From NCBI GenBank assembly GCA_934502885.1, contig CAKSUT010000007.1:1-64000 (forward strand): a stretch of 64,000 bases of DNA, written 5' to 3'. This DNA is from an uncultured Eubacteriales bacterium (GTDB lineage: Bacteria; Bacillota; Clostridia; Oscillospirales; CAG-382). The notes beneath the pieces are model-generated. The model worked only from the letters and a program-made list of their open reading frames with translations. It was not told the DNA's origin and searched no databases. This document shows positions 14,987-22,961 of this stretch, in pieces; position 1 is the first letter of the stretch, and each line of letters opens with the position of its first letter. A program made the translations under genes and the position numbers.

Positions 14987-17062
14987 ATGGCAAATTACAG
15001 CTCAACAGTTGACAACATAAGGAACGTGGCTCTGCTCGGACACGGCGGCAACGGTAAGACGTCGCTCGCAGAGGCTATGCTGTACCTCGCAAAGGAAACA
15101 GACAGACTCGGCAAAGTCACGGACGGAAACACAGTGTCCGACTACGATCCGGAAGAGATCAAGAGGAAATTCTCTCTTTCAACGTCGATAGCTCCCATTA
15201 ACTGGAAGGGCAAGAAGATAAACATTCTCGACTGCCCCGGATATCTCGATTTTGTCGGAGAAGCGATACAGGCTCTCAGAGTCGCCGGCTGCGCTCTTAT
15301 CGTAATGGACGCAAAGAGCGGCGTTGACGTCGGAAGTGAGCTTGCATGGGATTATGCTACCGACGCAGGTGTTCCCAAGGCGTTCTTCATCAACAAGATG
15401 GACGACGAAAACGCAAACTTCGGTAAAACCATTGAGGCAATGCGCGAAAAGTTCGGTCTCGCGGTCTGCCCGATAGCCATTCCGATAATCGTTGACAGAA
15501 AGCCTCTCGGCTTTGCGGACCTCGTTGACATGAAGGGTTACGAGTACGTAAACGACGGCACCGTTAAGCCTCTCGAAATTCCGGCAGGAAGCATGGAAAA
15601 GATAGAGACCTTCCGTAATATGCTTATGGAGTCCCTTGCGGAGACCTCGGATGAGCTTATGGAAAAGTACTTTGCCGGCGAAGAGTTCACGCTTGAGGAA
15701 ATGCACAAGGCACTCGGAAGCGGAATCATCGCAGGTACTATAGCACCCGTTATGGTCGGCTCTTCGACGACTCTCGCAGGCATTACGGCACTCATGGATG
15801 TTATAGCGGCGTCGTTCCCCTCTCCTTGCGAGAGAAAGCCCGAAAAGGACGCAGACGGCGAGTTTATGCCGACAGGCACGGAGGCTCCGGCTTCGGTATT
15901 CGTTTTCAAAACGGTTGCCGACCCGTTTGTAGGCAAGATGTCATACTTCAAGGTAATGACGGGAAGTCTCAAAAAGGACTCCGTACTTACAAACCTCACC
16001 ACCGGTCAGCAGGAAAAGTTCGCTCACATATACGTAATGCGCGGCAAAAAGCAGCTTGAAACGGATGAGCTTTGCTGCGGCGACATAGGCGTCACGACCA
16101 AGCTCGTTTACACCAACACCAACGACACACTCGGCGGCACACGTCCGTACAAGAAGATAGAATATCCCGAACCGTTCCTCTGCAAGGCTCTCGTGCCGAA
16201 AGCAAAGGGCGACGAGGACAAGATTTCCTCCGGCATCTCAAAGCTTCTCGAAGAGGATCTCACACTTCGTTTCGAGAACAACGCAGAGACAAAGCAGATG
16301 CTTCTCTACGGTCTCGGCGAACAGCACCTTGACGTAACCCTCTCGAAGCTCAAGACCCGTTTCGGCATCTCCATCGACCTTACCTCTCCCATCATCGCAT
16401 ACCGCGAGACGATAAAGAAGAGCGTTCAGGTTGAAGGAAAGCACAAGAAGCAGTCGGGCGGAAGCGGTCAGTACGGTCACGTAAAGATAACGTTCAGCCC
16501 CGGAGAGGCGGCAGGACTCACCTTCACGCAGAGCGTCGTCGGCGGAAGCGTGCCGAAGGGATACTATCCGGCTGTTGAAAAGGGACTTCTCGAAGCGATG
16601 ACAAAGGGCGTACTCGCAGGCTACCCGGTTGTAAACCTTGCGGCAGATCTCTTCGACGGTTCGTATCACCCGGTTGACTCGAACGAAATCTCTTTCAAGC
16701 TTGCCGCAAAGCTCGCTTACAAAGAGGGTCTGCCGAAAGCAAATCCCGTTATCCTCGAACCTGTAGGCTCGCTGTTCGTAACGGTTCCCGATTCTCTCGT
16801 GGGCGACGTTATAGGCGATCTCAACAAGAGAAGAGGACGTGTTATCGGCATGACGCCCGACGAAAAGAAGAAGGCGTATACGGTAGTCGAAGCGGAAGTG
16901 CCGACCTCGGAAATGAGCGACTACACGATAGTTCTCCGTGCGATGTCTCAAGGCAGAGGAAAATTCATGTTCAGATTCCTGCGCTATGAGGAAGCTCCGG
17001 CAATGATAGCAAACAAGGTCATTGAGGAAGCAAAGAAGCGTGCGGCGGCTGAAGAAAAATAA
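14987..17062 (+). CDS. Elongation factor G paralogue (EF-G-like GTPase)
   Basis: A 691-residue five-domain EF-G-like protein. G1 is GHGGNGKTS instead of the AHIDAGKTT seen in canonical EF-G, G3 is DCPGYLDFVGE instead of DTPGHVDF, and G4 is NKMDDENANF. The catalytic His of the G3 loop is thus a Tyr, a feature I associate with EF-G-like subfamilies and not with the main fusA product. There is no neighbouring rpsL, rpsG or tuf, which also speaks against it being the housekeeping EF-G. Its role is probably a specialised or backup translation GTPase. The start is set by AGGAG 8 bases ahead of ATG 14987. Confidence 0.85.
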   Translation: MANYSSTVDNIRNVALLGHGGNGKTSLAEAMLYLAKETDRLGKVTDGNTVSDYDPEEIKRKFSLSTSIAPINWKGKKINILDCPGYLDFVGEAIQALRVAGCALIVMDAKSGVDVGSELAWDYATDAGVPKAFFINKMDDENANFGKTIEAMREKFGLAVCPIAIPIIVDRKPLGFADLVDMKGYEYVNDGTVKPLEIPAGSMEKIETFRNMLMESLAETSDELMEKYFAGEEFTLEEMHKALGSGIIAGTIAPVMVGSSTTLAGITALMDVIAASFPSPCERKPEKDADGEFMPTGTEAPASVFVFKTVADPFVGKMSYFKVMTGSLKKDSVLTNLTTGQQEKFAHIYVMRGKKQLETDELCCGDIGVTTKLVYTNTNDTLGGTRPYKKIEYPEPFLCKALVPKAKGDEDKISSGISKLLEEDLTLRFENNAETKQMLLYGLGEQHLDVTLSKLKTRFGISIDLTSPIIAYRETIKKSVQVEGKHKKQSGGSGQYGHVKITFSPGEAAGLTFTQSVVGGSVPKGYYPAVEKGLLEAMTKGVLAGYPVVNLAADLFDGSYHPVDSNEISFKLAAKLAYKEGLPKANPVILEPVGSLFVTVPDSLVGDVIGDLNKRRGRVIGMTPDEKKKAYTVVEAEVPTSEMSDYTIVLRAMSQGRGKFMFRFLRYEEAPAMIANKVIEEAKKRAAAEEK

Positions 17063-17076
17063 ATATATACGTAAAA

Positions 17077-17107
17077 ACGGGGGGCGGAAAAGCTCCCCGT
17101 TTCTTTA
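17077..17107 (+). terminator. Rho-independent terminator after the EF-G-like gene
   Basis: Stem ACGGGG / CCCCGT (17077-17082 / 17095-17100), then TTCTTTATT. Confidence 0.75.
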
Positions 17108-17116
17108 TTGCCAAGC

Positions 17117-17155
17117 AAAAAAGGAAACCGGCGTGCGGCTTCCTTTTTCGTTTTT
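17117..17155. terminator. Bidirectional terminator between convergent genes
   Basis: Arms AAAAAAGGAAACCG (17117-17130) and CGGCTTCCTTTTT (17136-17148) pair with one mismatch. Oligo-T lies on the right and, for leftward transcripts, also after the stem. It serves the isomerase-like gene that ends at 17175. Confidence 0.75.
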
Positions 17156-17174
17156 ATGTAACTAATCCGTCGTC

Positions 17175-17948
17175 TCAGTCGTCGAGGGTTCTGAGGAACT
17201 CTATGCAGCGGCCGACTTCGCCGAGACCGGTGGGGTCAAGACCTTCGGACTCGATAACCATGAGAACGTTGTTTGCATTAGCCCAGTTGCGGATATCCTT
17301 GATTACGTTCTTGCCGGAGCCTACGGACAGACCCTTTACGCCGTCGTGAACGTGGTCGAAGTTCTTGCATTCGGGAGCGGAGGGGATACCGTCCTTAAGG
17401 TGTACGACTCTGATTCTCGACTTGTTCTCTTCGAGGAACTTTACAACGTCAAGACCTGCGTTAAATGCCCACCATGTATCGATTTCAAGTTCAACCGAGG
17501 TCTCCGCCTTTACCATATCCTCGAAAACTATTCCGCAGGAGTTGGGGAAGAACTCACGGGAGTGGTTGTGGTATCCGAGACGGATTCCGTTCTCCGCAAG
17601 CTTCTTCTGAGCGGCGTTGAGGGTATCGATAACCCACTTTGCCTTCTCGGGAGTGGACCAGTCGCAGCCGGGGACAATGAGGTTGTCACAGCCGATGATC
17701 TTGTGATACTTTATTGTATCGTCAATCTTTTCGGGAGTGATCGCGTCCATACCGGTGTGCGTACCGGAACATACGAGACCGAACTCATCGAGCCAAAGCT
17801 TTATCTGCTCGGGCATGTAGTCGAAAAATCCGGCAAACTCAACGTACTTGTAGCTCATCTGCGCTACCTTTTCGAGTGCCATTCTCATGGAGTCCTTGGT
17901 GATGTCTCTGAGGGAGTACATCTGAAGACCGTATTCTGTTCTTGCCAT
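17175..17948 (-). CDS. Sugar phosphate isomerase/epimerase family TIM-barrel protein
   Basis: A 257-residue protein of the xylose isomerase-like TIM-barrel family (AP endonuclease family 2). Visible landmarks are the N-terminal strand YGLQMYSLRD, the metal-ligand-type segments GYHNHSREF and ELEIDTWWAF, the HLKDG strand with a His near 200, and VIESEG near the end with a Glu ligand. Members isomerise or epimerise sugars such as inosose or hydroxypyruvate relatives. The substrate is unknown. The start at 17948 follows AGAGGT, and the frame further upstream runs into the promoter. It is probably monocistronic, with a candidate operator before it. Confidence 0.85.
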   Translation of the reverse strand: MARTEYGLQMYSLRDITKDSMRMALEKVAQMSYKYVEFAGFFDYMPEQIKLWLDEFGLVCSGTHTGMDAITPEKIDDTIKYHKIIGCDNLIVPGCDWSTPEKAKWVIDTLNAAQKKLAENGIRLGYHNHSREFFPNSCGIVFEDMVKAETSVELEIDTWWAFNAGLDVVKFLEENKSRIRVVHLKDGIPSAPECKNFDHVHDGVKGLSVGSGKNVIKDIRNWANANNVLMVIESEGLDPTGLGEVGRCIEFLRTLDD

Positions 17949-17989
17949 TTTGAAATACCTCTTTTCAGTAAAAATCGTTTTTCCACTAT

Positions 17990-18043
17990 ACGGAAACATA
18001 TTCCGTCAGCTAAAAGTATATCATACGGAAACCCATTTGTCAA
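17990..18043 (-). promoter_or_regulatory. Promoter with three ACGGAA half-sites
   Basis: On the minus strand, TTGACA (18043-18038), 17 bases, TATACT (18020-18015). A perfect inverted repeat ACGGAA-ACATA-TTCCGT lies at 17990-18006, downstream of the start of transcription. A third ATACGGAAAC copy (18023-18032) lies between the -35 and -10 boxes. This arrangement looks like an operator for a sugar-responsive repressor. Confidence 0.65.
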
Positions 18044-18105
18044 CCGCAAACGCAAATTTTTCCGTTAAAGAATATCATTTTGTCAAACAAGGTGCGTTTC
18101 GGACA

Positions 18106-18918
18106 TTATGCGAATATCGTTTTGAGCCAGTCGAGAGCATATCTCACCCAAACCGCGTCATATTCCGAAGCAAAACTCTTCGTTACGGTATCGGCGTCGC
18201 ACACCGAAAGTCCGTGACCGCCGACAGGGAAAACGTGAGTCTCAAACGGCACCCTCGCCGCGCTGAGAGCCTGAGCCATTGTGAGCGTCTGCTTCACCGA
18301 CACAACATCGTCCTCCGCCGTGTGCCACATAAAGGTCGGCGGCATATGCTCCGTTACCGCAAGGTCTGCCGAGAGGTAGTCGTAAAGCTCCGCTCCCTTT
18401 TCGCCGGCGGCCTCAAGTGCGTCTTCAAGCCCCTCCTGCTCGCGCATAACCGTCAGCGCATACGAAAGCAAAACAGCATTCGGCTTTATGTCGCCGCTCT
18501 TTTCACCGCACATTTCGCAGAGCGCACCGTCGTCCCACCTTGCGCCGATAAGTGCGGCGAGATGTCCGCCGGCAGAAAAGCCTATAACGGCAATTTTATC
18601 GGGATTTACCGAGTATTCCCCGCAGTTCTTTCTTATGTGTGCGACGGCGTGCGCGGTATCGATAAGAGGAATAAACTCTCCGTTTTCGCTGATAATATCG
18701 GGTATCAGCGTGTAGTTCAGCACAAAGGCATTATAGCCCTCGGCAAGAAACTTCTTGGCAACCGGCTCGGACTCCCTTGCGGAACAATGCGTGTACGCAC
18801 CGCCGGGAATTATGAGTATCGCGGGTCTGCCGCCCTCCGGCACTCTCTCGTCGGAAATGTACGTACTGAGAAAAACCTTATCGTTATTGTCGTATATGTA
18901 TTTTGTTTCGCAGAGCAT
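18106..18918 (-). CDS. Alpha/beta hydrolase (BD-FAE/esterase-lipase type)
   Basis: A 270-residue soluble hydrolase. The oxyanion-hole region is LIIPGGAYTHCS, the nucleophile elbow is GFSAGGHLA, the acid is probably in HTAEDDVV and the base in PVGGHGLS. These are typical of the carbohydrate-esterase-like alpha/beta hydrolases (endo-xylanase-associated esterase group). It has no signal peptide, so it would act on imported acetylated or acylated oligosaccharides. AGGGGAG precedes the ATG. A promoter candidate (TTGTAA-18-TAAAAT, minus strand) lies just upstream. It sits 157 bases from the isomerase-like gene, read in the same direction but with separate promoters. Confidence 0.85.
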   Translation of the reverse strand: MLCETKYIYDNNDKVFLSTYISDERVPEGGRPAILIIPGGAYTHCSARESEPVAKKFLAEGYNAFVLNYTLIPDIISENGEFIPLIDTAHAVAHIRKNCGEYSVNPDKIAVIGFSAGGHLAALIGARWDDGALCEMCGEKSGDIKPNAVLLSYALTVMREQEGLEDALEAAGEKGAELYDYLSADLAVTEHMPPTFMWHTAEDDVVSVKQTLTMAQALSAARVPFETHVFPVGGHGLSVCDADTVTKSFASEYDAVWVRYALDWLKTIFA

Positions 18919-19030
18919 AGTTCTCTCCCCTTTCCTGTCCGTATTTTACCACCGATTTGTTCCGAATTACAACACTTTGCTTTTAATTTTGTGTAAAATT
19001 GAATACTATCGAAAATATTTACAAATGCTG

Positions 19031-19074
19031 TTGACAAATGTGTTTTCGCGGAGTATAATACCCCCATAGGGTAT
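19031..19074 (+). promoter_or_regulatory. csoR-copA promoter with CsoR operator
   Basis: TTGACA (19031-19036), 17 bases, TATAAT (19054-19059). The -10 box runs into the 17-base pseudo-palindrome ATACCC-CCATA-GGGTAT (19058-19074), the C-tract/G-tract form expected of a CsoR operator. A repressor bound there would cover the transcription start. Confidence 0.85.
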
Positions 19075-19092
19075 ATGAAACGAGGTGCTACG

Positions 19093-19422
19093 ATGAACGG
19101 CGAAAACAACGAAAAATGTGAGTGCGAATGCAAATGCCGACACAGAACGTCTGAAAGAGACAGCGAAGAGTACAAACGGCTTATGAACAGACTCAACCGA
19201 ATCGAGGGACAGATACGCGGCATAAAGGGAATGCTTGAGCGCAACGAATACTGCATAGACATACTCACCCAGACCGCCGCCGTCAATGCCGCTCTTTCGG
19301 CGTTCAGCCGTGAAATACTTACAACGCACATAAAAACCTGCGTTGCCGACGGCATAAGGAGGGGTCACGCGGAAGAAGTATCGGAGGAGCTGTCCGAGGT
19401 TTTGAGAAAGCTTTTGAAGTAA
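19093..19422 (+). CDS. csoR: Copper-sensing transcriptional repressor CsoR
   Basis: A 109-residue, all-helical CsoR/RcnR-family repressor. The copper ligands are present as C in NEYCIDILTQ and H-x3-C in TTHIKTC, and the helix RLNRIEGQIRGIKGMLE is the family signature. Without Cu(I) it would bind the operator at its own promoter; Cu(I) releases it. The N-terminus carries an unusual extra Cys-rich stretch, CECECKC, that could add metal binding. The start is at 19093 because GAGGT lies 7 bases upstream; an ATG 18 bases earlier overlaps the operator edge. Confidence 0.93.
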   Translation: MNGENNEKCECECKCRHRTSERDSEEYKRLMNRLNRIEGQIRGIKGMLERNEYCIDILTQTAAVNAALSAFSREILTTHIKTCVADGIRRGHAEEVSEELSEVLRKLLK

Positions 19423-19466
19423 TACGGACAGCATACAAGAGTCATTTCACAAAGGAGAGTGAAAAT

Positions 19467-21983
19467 ATGGCAGGGCATTATAAGGTAACGGGAATGAGCT
19501 GTGCGGCGTGCAGTGCGAGAGTCGAAAAGGCGGTGTCCGCACTTGAAGGTGCGGACGAGGTGGCGGTAAATCTTCTCACCGGCACCATGACCGTCGGCGG
19601 CAGTGTGTCGAGCGACGCGGTTATAGCCGCCGTCGTAAAAGCAGGCTACGGAGCAAGCCTCGAGGGTAAAGCGGCTTCGTCAAAGAGTGCCGACAACGAC
19701 GCCTTCCGCGACACGGAAACACCGAAGCTGAAAAAGCGGCTTGCGTGGTCGATAGGCTTCCTTGCGGCACTTATGTATTTCTCGATGGGGCATTCGATGT
19801 GGGGCCTCCCCGTACCGAAGTTTTTCGACGGCAACTGCACCGCTCAAGGACTTTTACAGCTTCTTTTGACGGTAGCCGTCATGATAATAAACGGCAGGTT
19901 CTTCACGAGCGGCTTTACGGCACTTCTGCGCCGTTCGCCGAATATGGACTCCCTCGTTGCCCTCGGTTCGGGCGCGGCGTTTGTCTACAGCACATACAAC
20001 CTCTTTCTAATGACCGCCGCGGACGAAATAACCGCAATGCATCTCATGCACGGCCTTTACTACGAATCGGCGGCAATGATACTTGCACTCATAACGGTCG
20101 GAAAAACGCTTGAAGCGTACTCCAAGGGCAGAACTACCGACGCACTTAAAAGTCTTGCGGATCTTGCACCGAAAACGGCAACTCTCATTCGCGACGGAAA
20201 GGAGGTCACCGTCCCTGCCGACAGTATCGCCAAGGGCGACACCTTCATCGTGCGTCCGGGTGAGAAGATACCTGCCGACGGTGTGGTAAAAGAGGGTGAA
20301 AGCGCAGTCAACGAATCGGCTCTCACCGGCGAGAGCATTCCTGCGGACAAGGCGGTCGGCGACAATGTGAGTGCGGCGACGGTGAACACCTCGGGAGTGC
20401 TTGTCTGCGAAGCGACACGTGTCGGCGAAGACACTACTCTTTCTCAGATAATCCGCACGGTAAGCGACGCCGCGGCGTCGAAAGCACCGATAGCAAAGCT
20501 TGCCGACCGTGTATCGGGCGTATTCGTGCCGATAGTTATAGGTATATCGCTTGTCACCATGGCGGTATGGCTTCTCTGCGGCAAGGACGCCGGATTTGTG
20601 CTTGCAAGGGGCATTTCTGTACTCGTTATCAGCTGTCCTTGTGCGCTGGGACTTGCAACGCCGGTCGCCATAATGGTGGGAAGCGGAGTAGGTGCTAAAA
20701 ACGGCGTGCTTTTCAAAAGCGCGGCGATTCTCGAGAGAGCGGGACACGTAAAAACCGTCGTTCTCGACAAAACCGGCACCGTCACGAGCGGCGAGCCGAC
20801 CGTTACCGACATAATTCCCTGCGACGGCATCGGCGAAGACGAGCTTCTGGCTCTTGCGGCATCCCTTGAAAAAAACAGCGAGCACCCTCTCGCAAAGGCA
20901 GTGCTTGCCGAGAGCGAACGCAGGGGTCTTTCGTTATCTGCCGATATCTCGGACTTTAAGGTGCTTCCCGGGAGCGGTCTTTCGGCAAAGGTAGGGAAAA
21001 GTGAGCTGTACGGCGGAAACATGAAGTCGGCAGGCGAGCTTGCAAAGGTTTCCGAAGATCTCAAAGCCGAAGCCGAAAAGCTTTCCTCTGACGGAAAAAC
21101 GCCGCTGTTCTTCGTAAGAGACGGCAATGTAATCGGTATAATCGCAGTTGCCGACAGCATTAAGCACGACAGCCGTGCGGCGGTAAGCGAGCTTCACGGA
21201 ATGGGAATAGACGTCGTCATGCTCACGGGCGACAACGAACGCACCGCGGCGGCGGTTGCAAAAAAGGTCGGTATCACCCCCGACAAGGTTATTGCAGGAG
21301 TTCTGCCGACGGGAAAATCGAGCGCAGTCGAGTCGCTTAAGAAGAACGGCAGTGTCGCAATGGTCGGAGACGGAATAAACGACGCACCGGCTCTCACAAG
21401 CGCGGATGTCGGAATTGCGGTAGGCGCCGGAACCGACGTTGCCATAGACGCGGCGGACATCGTACTCATGAAAAACAGCCTTTCAGACGTCGCACCGGCA
21501 ATAAGATTGAGCCGTGCCGTACTTCGCAACATAAAGGAAAATCTCTTCTGGGCATTCATTTACAACGTAATCGGCATACCGCTTGCGGCAGGTGTGTTTA
21601 TACCTATATGGGGACTTGAACTCAATCCGATGTTCGGTGCGGCGGCAATGAGCCTTTCGAGCTTCTGCGTCGTGACAAACGCACTGAGACTCAATCTGTT
21701 TAAGTTTTCCAAGGGAAAAACCTCACACCCGGGCGGCAATACCGCAGACAATACACCAAAGGAAACGAAAGGAGAAAGAAACATGGTAAAGGAATTTAAG
21801 GTCAAAGGCATGATGTGTTCGCACTGCGAGGCGACGGTAAAGAAAGCACTCGAGGAGCTTGACGGCGTAAAGAGCGCAACCGCCGACCACACAGCCGAAA
21901 AGGTAACGGTCGAGCTTACGGGCGACGTTCCGGACAAAAGGATAATCGGAGTAATAACCGAAAAGGGTTACAAGGTTATATAA
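19467..21983 (+). CDS. copA: Copper-translocating P-type ATPase CopA with C-terminal CopZ-like domain
   Basis: An 838-residue P1B-type ATPase exporting Cu(I). It has an N-terminal heavy-metal domain with GMSCAAC (CxxC at 12-15), eight membrane segments, the CPC motif near 390, phosphorylation site DKTGT at 434, and GDGINDAP. The final 66 residues are a second heavy-metal domain with MMCSHC, joined by a polar linker. A ribosome binding site and ATG inside the linker suggest that this domain can also be made alone. GGAG lies 9 bases before the first ATG. It is co-transcribed with csoR. Confidence 0.95.
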   Translation: MAGHYKVTGMSCAACSARVEKAVSALEGADEVAVNLLTGTMTVGGSVSSDAVIAAVVKAGYGASLEGKAASSKSADNDAFRDTETPKLKKRLAWSIGFLAALMYFSMGHSMWGLPVPKFFDGNCTAQGLLQLLLTVAVMIINGRFFTSGFTALLRRSPNMDSLVALGSGAAFVYSTYNLFLMTAADEITAMHLMHGLYYESAAMILALITVGKTLEAYSKGRTTDALKSLADLAPKTATLIRDGKEVTVPADSIAKGDTFIVRPGEKIPADGVVKEGESAVNESALTGESIPADKAVGDNVSAATVNTSGVLVCEATRVGEDTTLSQIIRTVSDAAASKAPIAKLADRVSGVFVPIVIGISLVTMAVWLLCGKDAGFVLARGISVLVISCPCALGLATPVAIMVGSGVGAKNGVLFKSAAILERAGHVKTVVLDKTGTVTSGEPTVTDIIPCDGIGEDELLALAASLEKNSEHPLAKAVLAESERRGLSLSADISDFKVLPGSGLSAKVGKSELYGGNMKSAGELAKVSEDLKAEAEKLSSDGKTPLFFVRDGNVIGIIAVADSIKHDSRAAVSELHGMGIDVVMLTGDNERTAAAVAKKVGITPDKVIAGVLPTGKSSAVESLKKNGSVAMVGDGINDAPALTSADVGIAVGAGTDVAIDAADIVLMKNSLSDVAPAIRLSRAVLRNIKENLFWAFIYNVIGIPLAAGVFIPIWGLELNPMFGAAAMSLSSFCVVTNALRLNLFKFSKGKTSHPGGNTADNTPKETKGERNMVKEFKVKGMMCSHCEATVKKALEELDGVKSATADHTAEKVTVELTGDVPDKRIIGVITEKGYKVI
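21783..21983 (+). CDS. copZ: Nested, in-frame CopZ copper chaperone (internal start in copA)
   Basis: AAAGGAG (21768-21774) lies 8 bases before ATG 21783, in the same frame as copA. Translation from it gives a 66-residue protein, MVKEFKVKGMMCSHCEAT onward, with the length and CxxC position of a free CopZ. The preceding about 22 codons are a low-complexity linker that looks like a former intergenic region. The likely history is that separate copA and copZ genes were fused by loss of the copA stop while the copZ start signals survived. Internal initiation is an inference from the sequence. Confidence 0.6.
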   Translation: MVKEFKVKGMMCSHCEATVKKALEELDGVKSATADHTAEKVTVELTGDVPDKRIIGVITEKGYKVI

Positions 21984-22001
21984 GCGAACCGTAAAACGAA
22001 A

Positions 22002-22033
22002 AGCCGGCGGATACAAAGTCTGTCGGCTCTTTT
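22002..22033. terminator. Bidirectional terminator between copA and deoR-type gene
   Basis: Nine-pair stem AGCCGGCGG (22002-22010) / CTGTCGGCT (22020-22028) with two G-T pairs. CTTTTTA lies on the right, and an A-rich left flank gives a T-tract for leftward transcripts. Confidence 0.75.
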
Positions 22034-22042
22034 TATTCTGCG

Positions 22043-22804
22043 TCAAAGTTTTTTCAGGCGGTCAAATCTCCCAAAGCCCTCCGCTTTTTCTTCGCACACG
22101 AGGTAATCGACGTCGCCGAGCGTACACTGTTTATACGCCGCAGATGCGCCTATCTTTTCAAGGTCGCACAGGAATACCCTCTCCCGTGCGTTGCGAAGCA
22201 TTGCGTTTCTGACGAAAATCTCCTCTCTTGCGCAGTCACTGACAACTCCGTCCTCCGAGAGTGCTTTCGTCGAGAAAAACAGTCTGTCGGCGCATATTCC
22301 TTCAAAGGTCGCCTGAGCGTCGTTCCCGACAAGGCAGGTTCTGTTTTCACGGCAAAGCGTGCCTCCGGAAGAAATGACATTTACACTGCTCTCCGACAGA
22401 AGCCCTATTATCTCGATGTTGTTCGTTGCGACGGTAATGCGGCATTTATGCGCCGAAACAATTTCGCGCGCAAGGTAAAATGCGCTTGACGACTGATCGA
22501 GAAATATAACTTCTCCGTCTTTTATAAGCTTTGCCGCTTTCTTTGCAATCGCCTGTTTCTGACCGGAGTTGTGACCTCGCCGAACGTTGAAATCGCTTGC
22601 GAGTGAGAATACATTTACAAGCTCCGCACCTCCGTAGACTCGGTTCACTATCCCCTTTTCCTCAAGCCGTGTGAGGTCACGTCTTATACTCGACTCACTC
22701 GCGTACATCTCGGCGCAGAGCGCCTTTACCTCCGCATAGCCGTCGTGAGAGCGGAGTATATTCACTATCTCCTTTTCGCGTTCCTTTTTTAACACAGCAT
22801 CCAC
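22043..22804 (-). CDS. DeoR-family transcriptional regulator
   Basis: A 253-residue regulator with an N-terminal DeoR helix-turn-helix (about 7-60: REKEIVNILRSHDGYAEVKAL, then SESSIRRDLTRLEEKGIVNRVYGGAEL) and a C-terminal ribose-5-phosphate-isomerase-like sensor domain (about 75-250). The effector is usually a phosphorylated sugar. It is divergent from the glycerol-1-phosphate dehydrogenase gene and probably controls it. ATG 22804 has GGGGTGG almost touching it; GTG 22795 would have better spacing, so the start is uncertain by three codons. Confidence 0.9.
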   Translation of the reverse strand: MDAVLKKEREKEIVNILRSHDGYAEVKALCAEMYASESSIRRDLTRLEEKGIVNRVYGGAELVNVFSLASDFNVRRGHNSGQKQAIAKKAAKLIKDGEVIFLDQSSSAFYLAREIVSAHKCRITVATNNIEIIGLLSESSVNVISSGGTLCRENRTCLVGNDAQATFEGICADRLFFSTKALSEDGVVSDCAREEIFVRNAMLRNARERVFLCDLEKIGASAAYKQCTLGDVDYLVCEEKAEGFGRFDRLKKL

Positions 22805-22811
22805 CCCATAC

Positions 22812-22913
22812 TCTGACCGTTTCTGACCGATTCGGCATTATTTTGTGTAAAGTCTCCGTGTTTTTGCCCGTTTTGCGTAAATTGTTGACTTTCTTTGTCG
22901 GGTATATTATAAT
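22812..22913 (+). promoter_or_regulatory. Divergent control region with direct repeats and promoter
   Basis: TCTGACCG occurs at 22812-22819 and again at 22822-22829, 10 bases (one helical turn) apart. This lies close to the start of the DeoR-family gene and is a candidate operator. The rightward promoter TTGACT (22885-22890), 17 bases, TATAAT (22908-22913) serves the dehydrogenase gene. Confidence 0.65.
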
Positions 22914-22961
22914 ATATTCATATGAAATTGTCAATAGCGACAGTGTGAAAAGGGTGATAAA

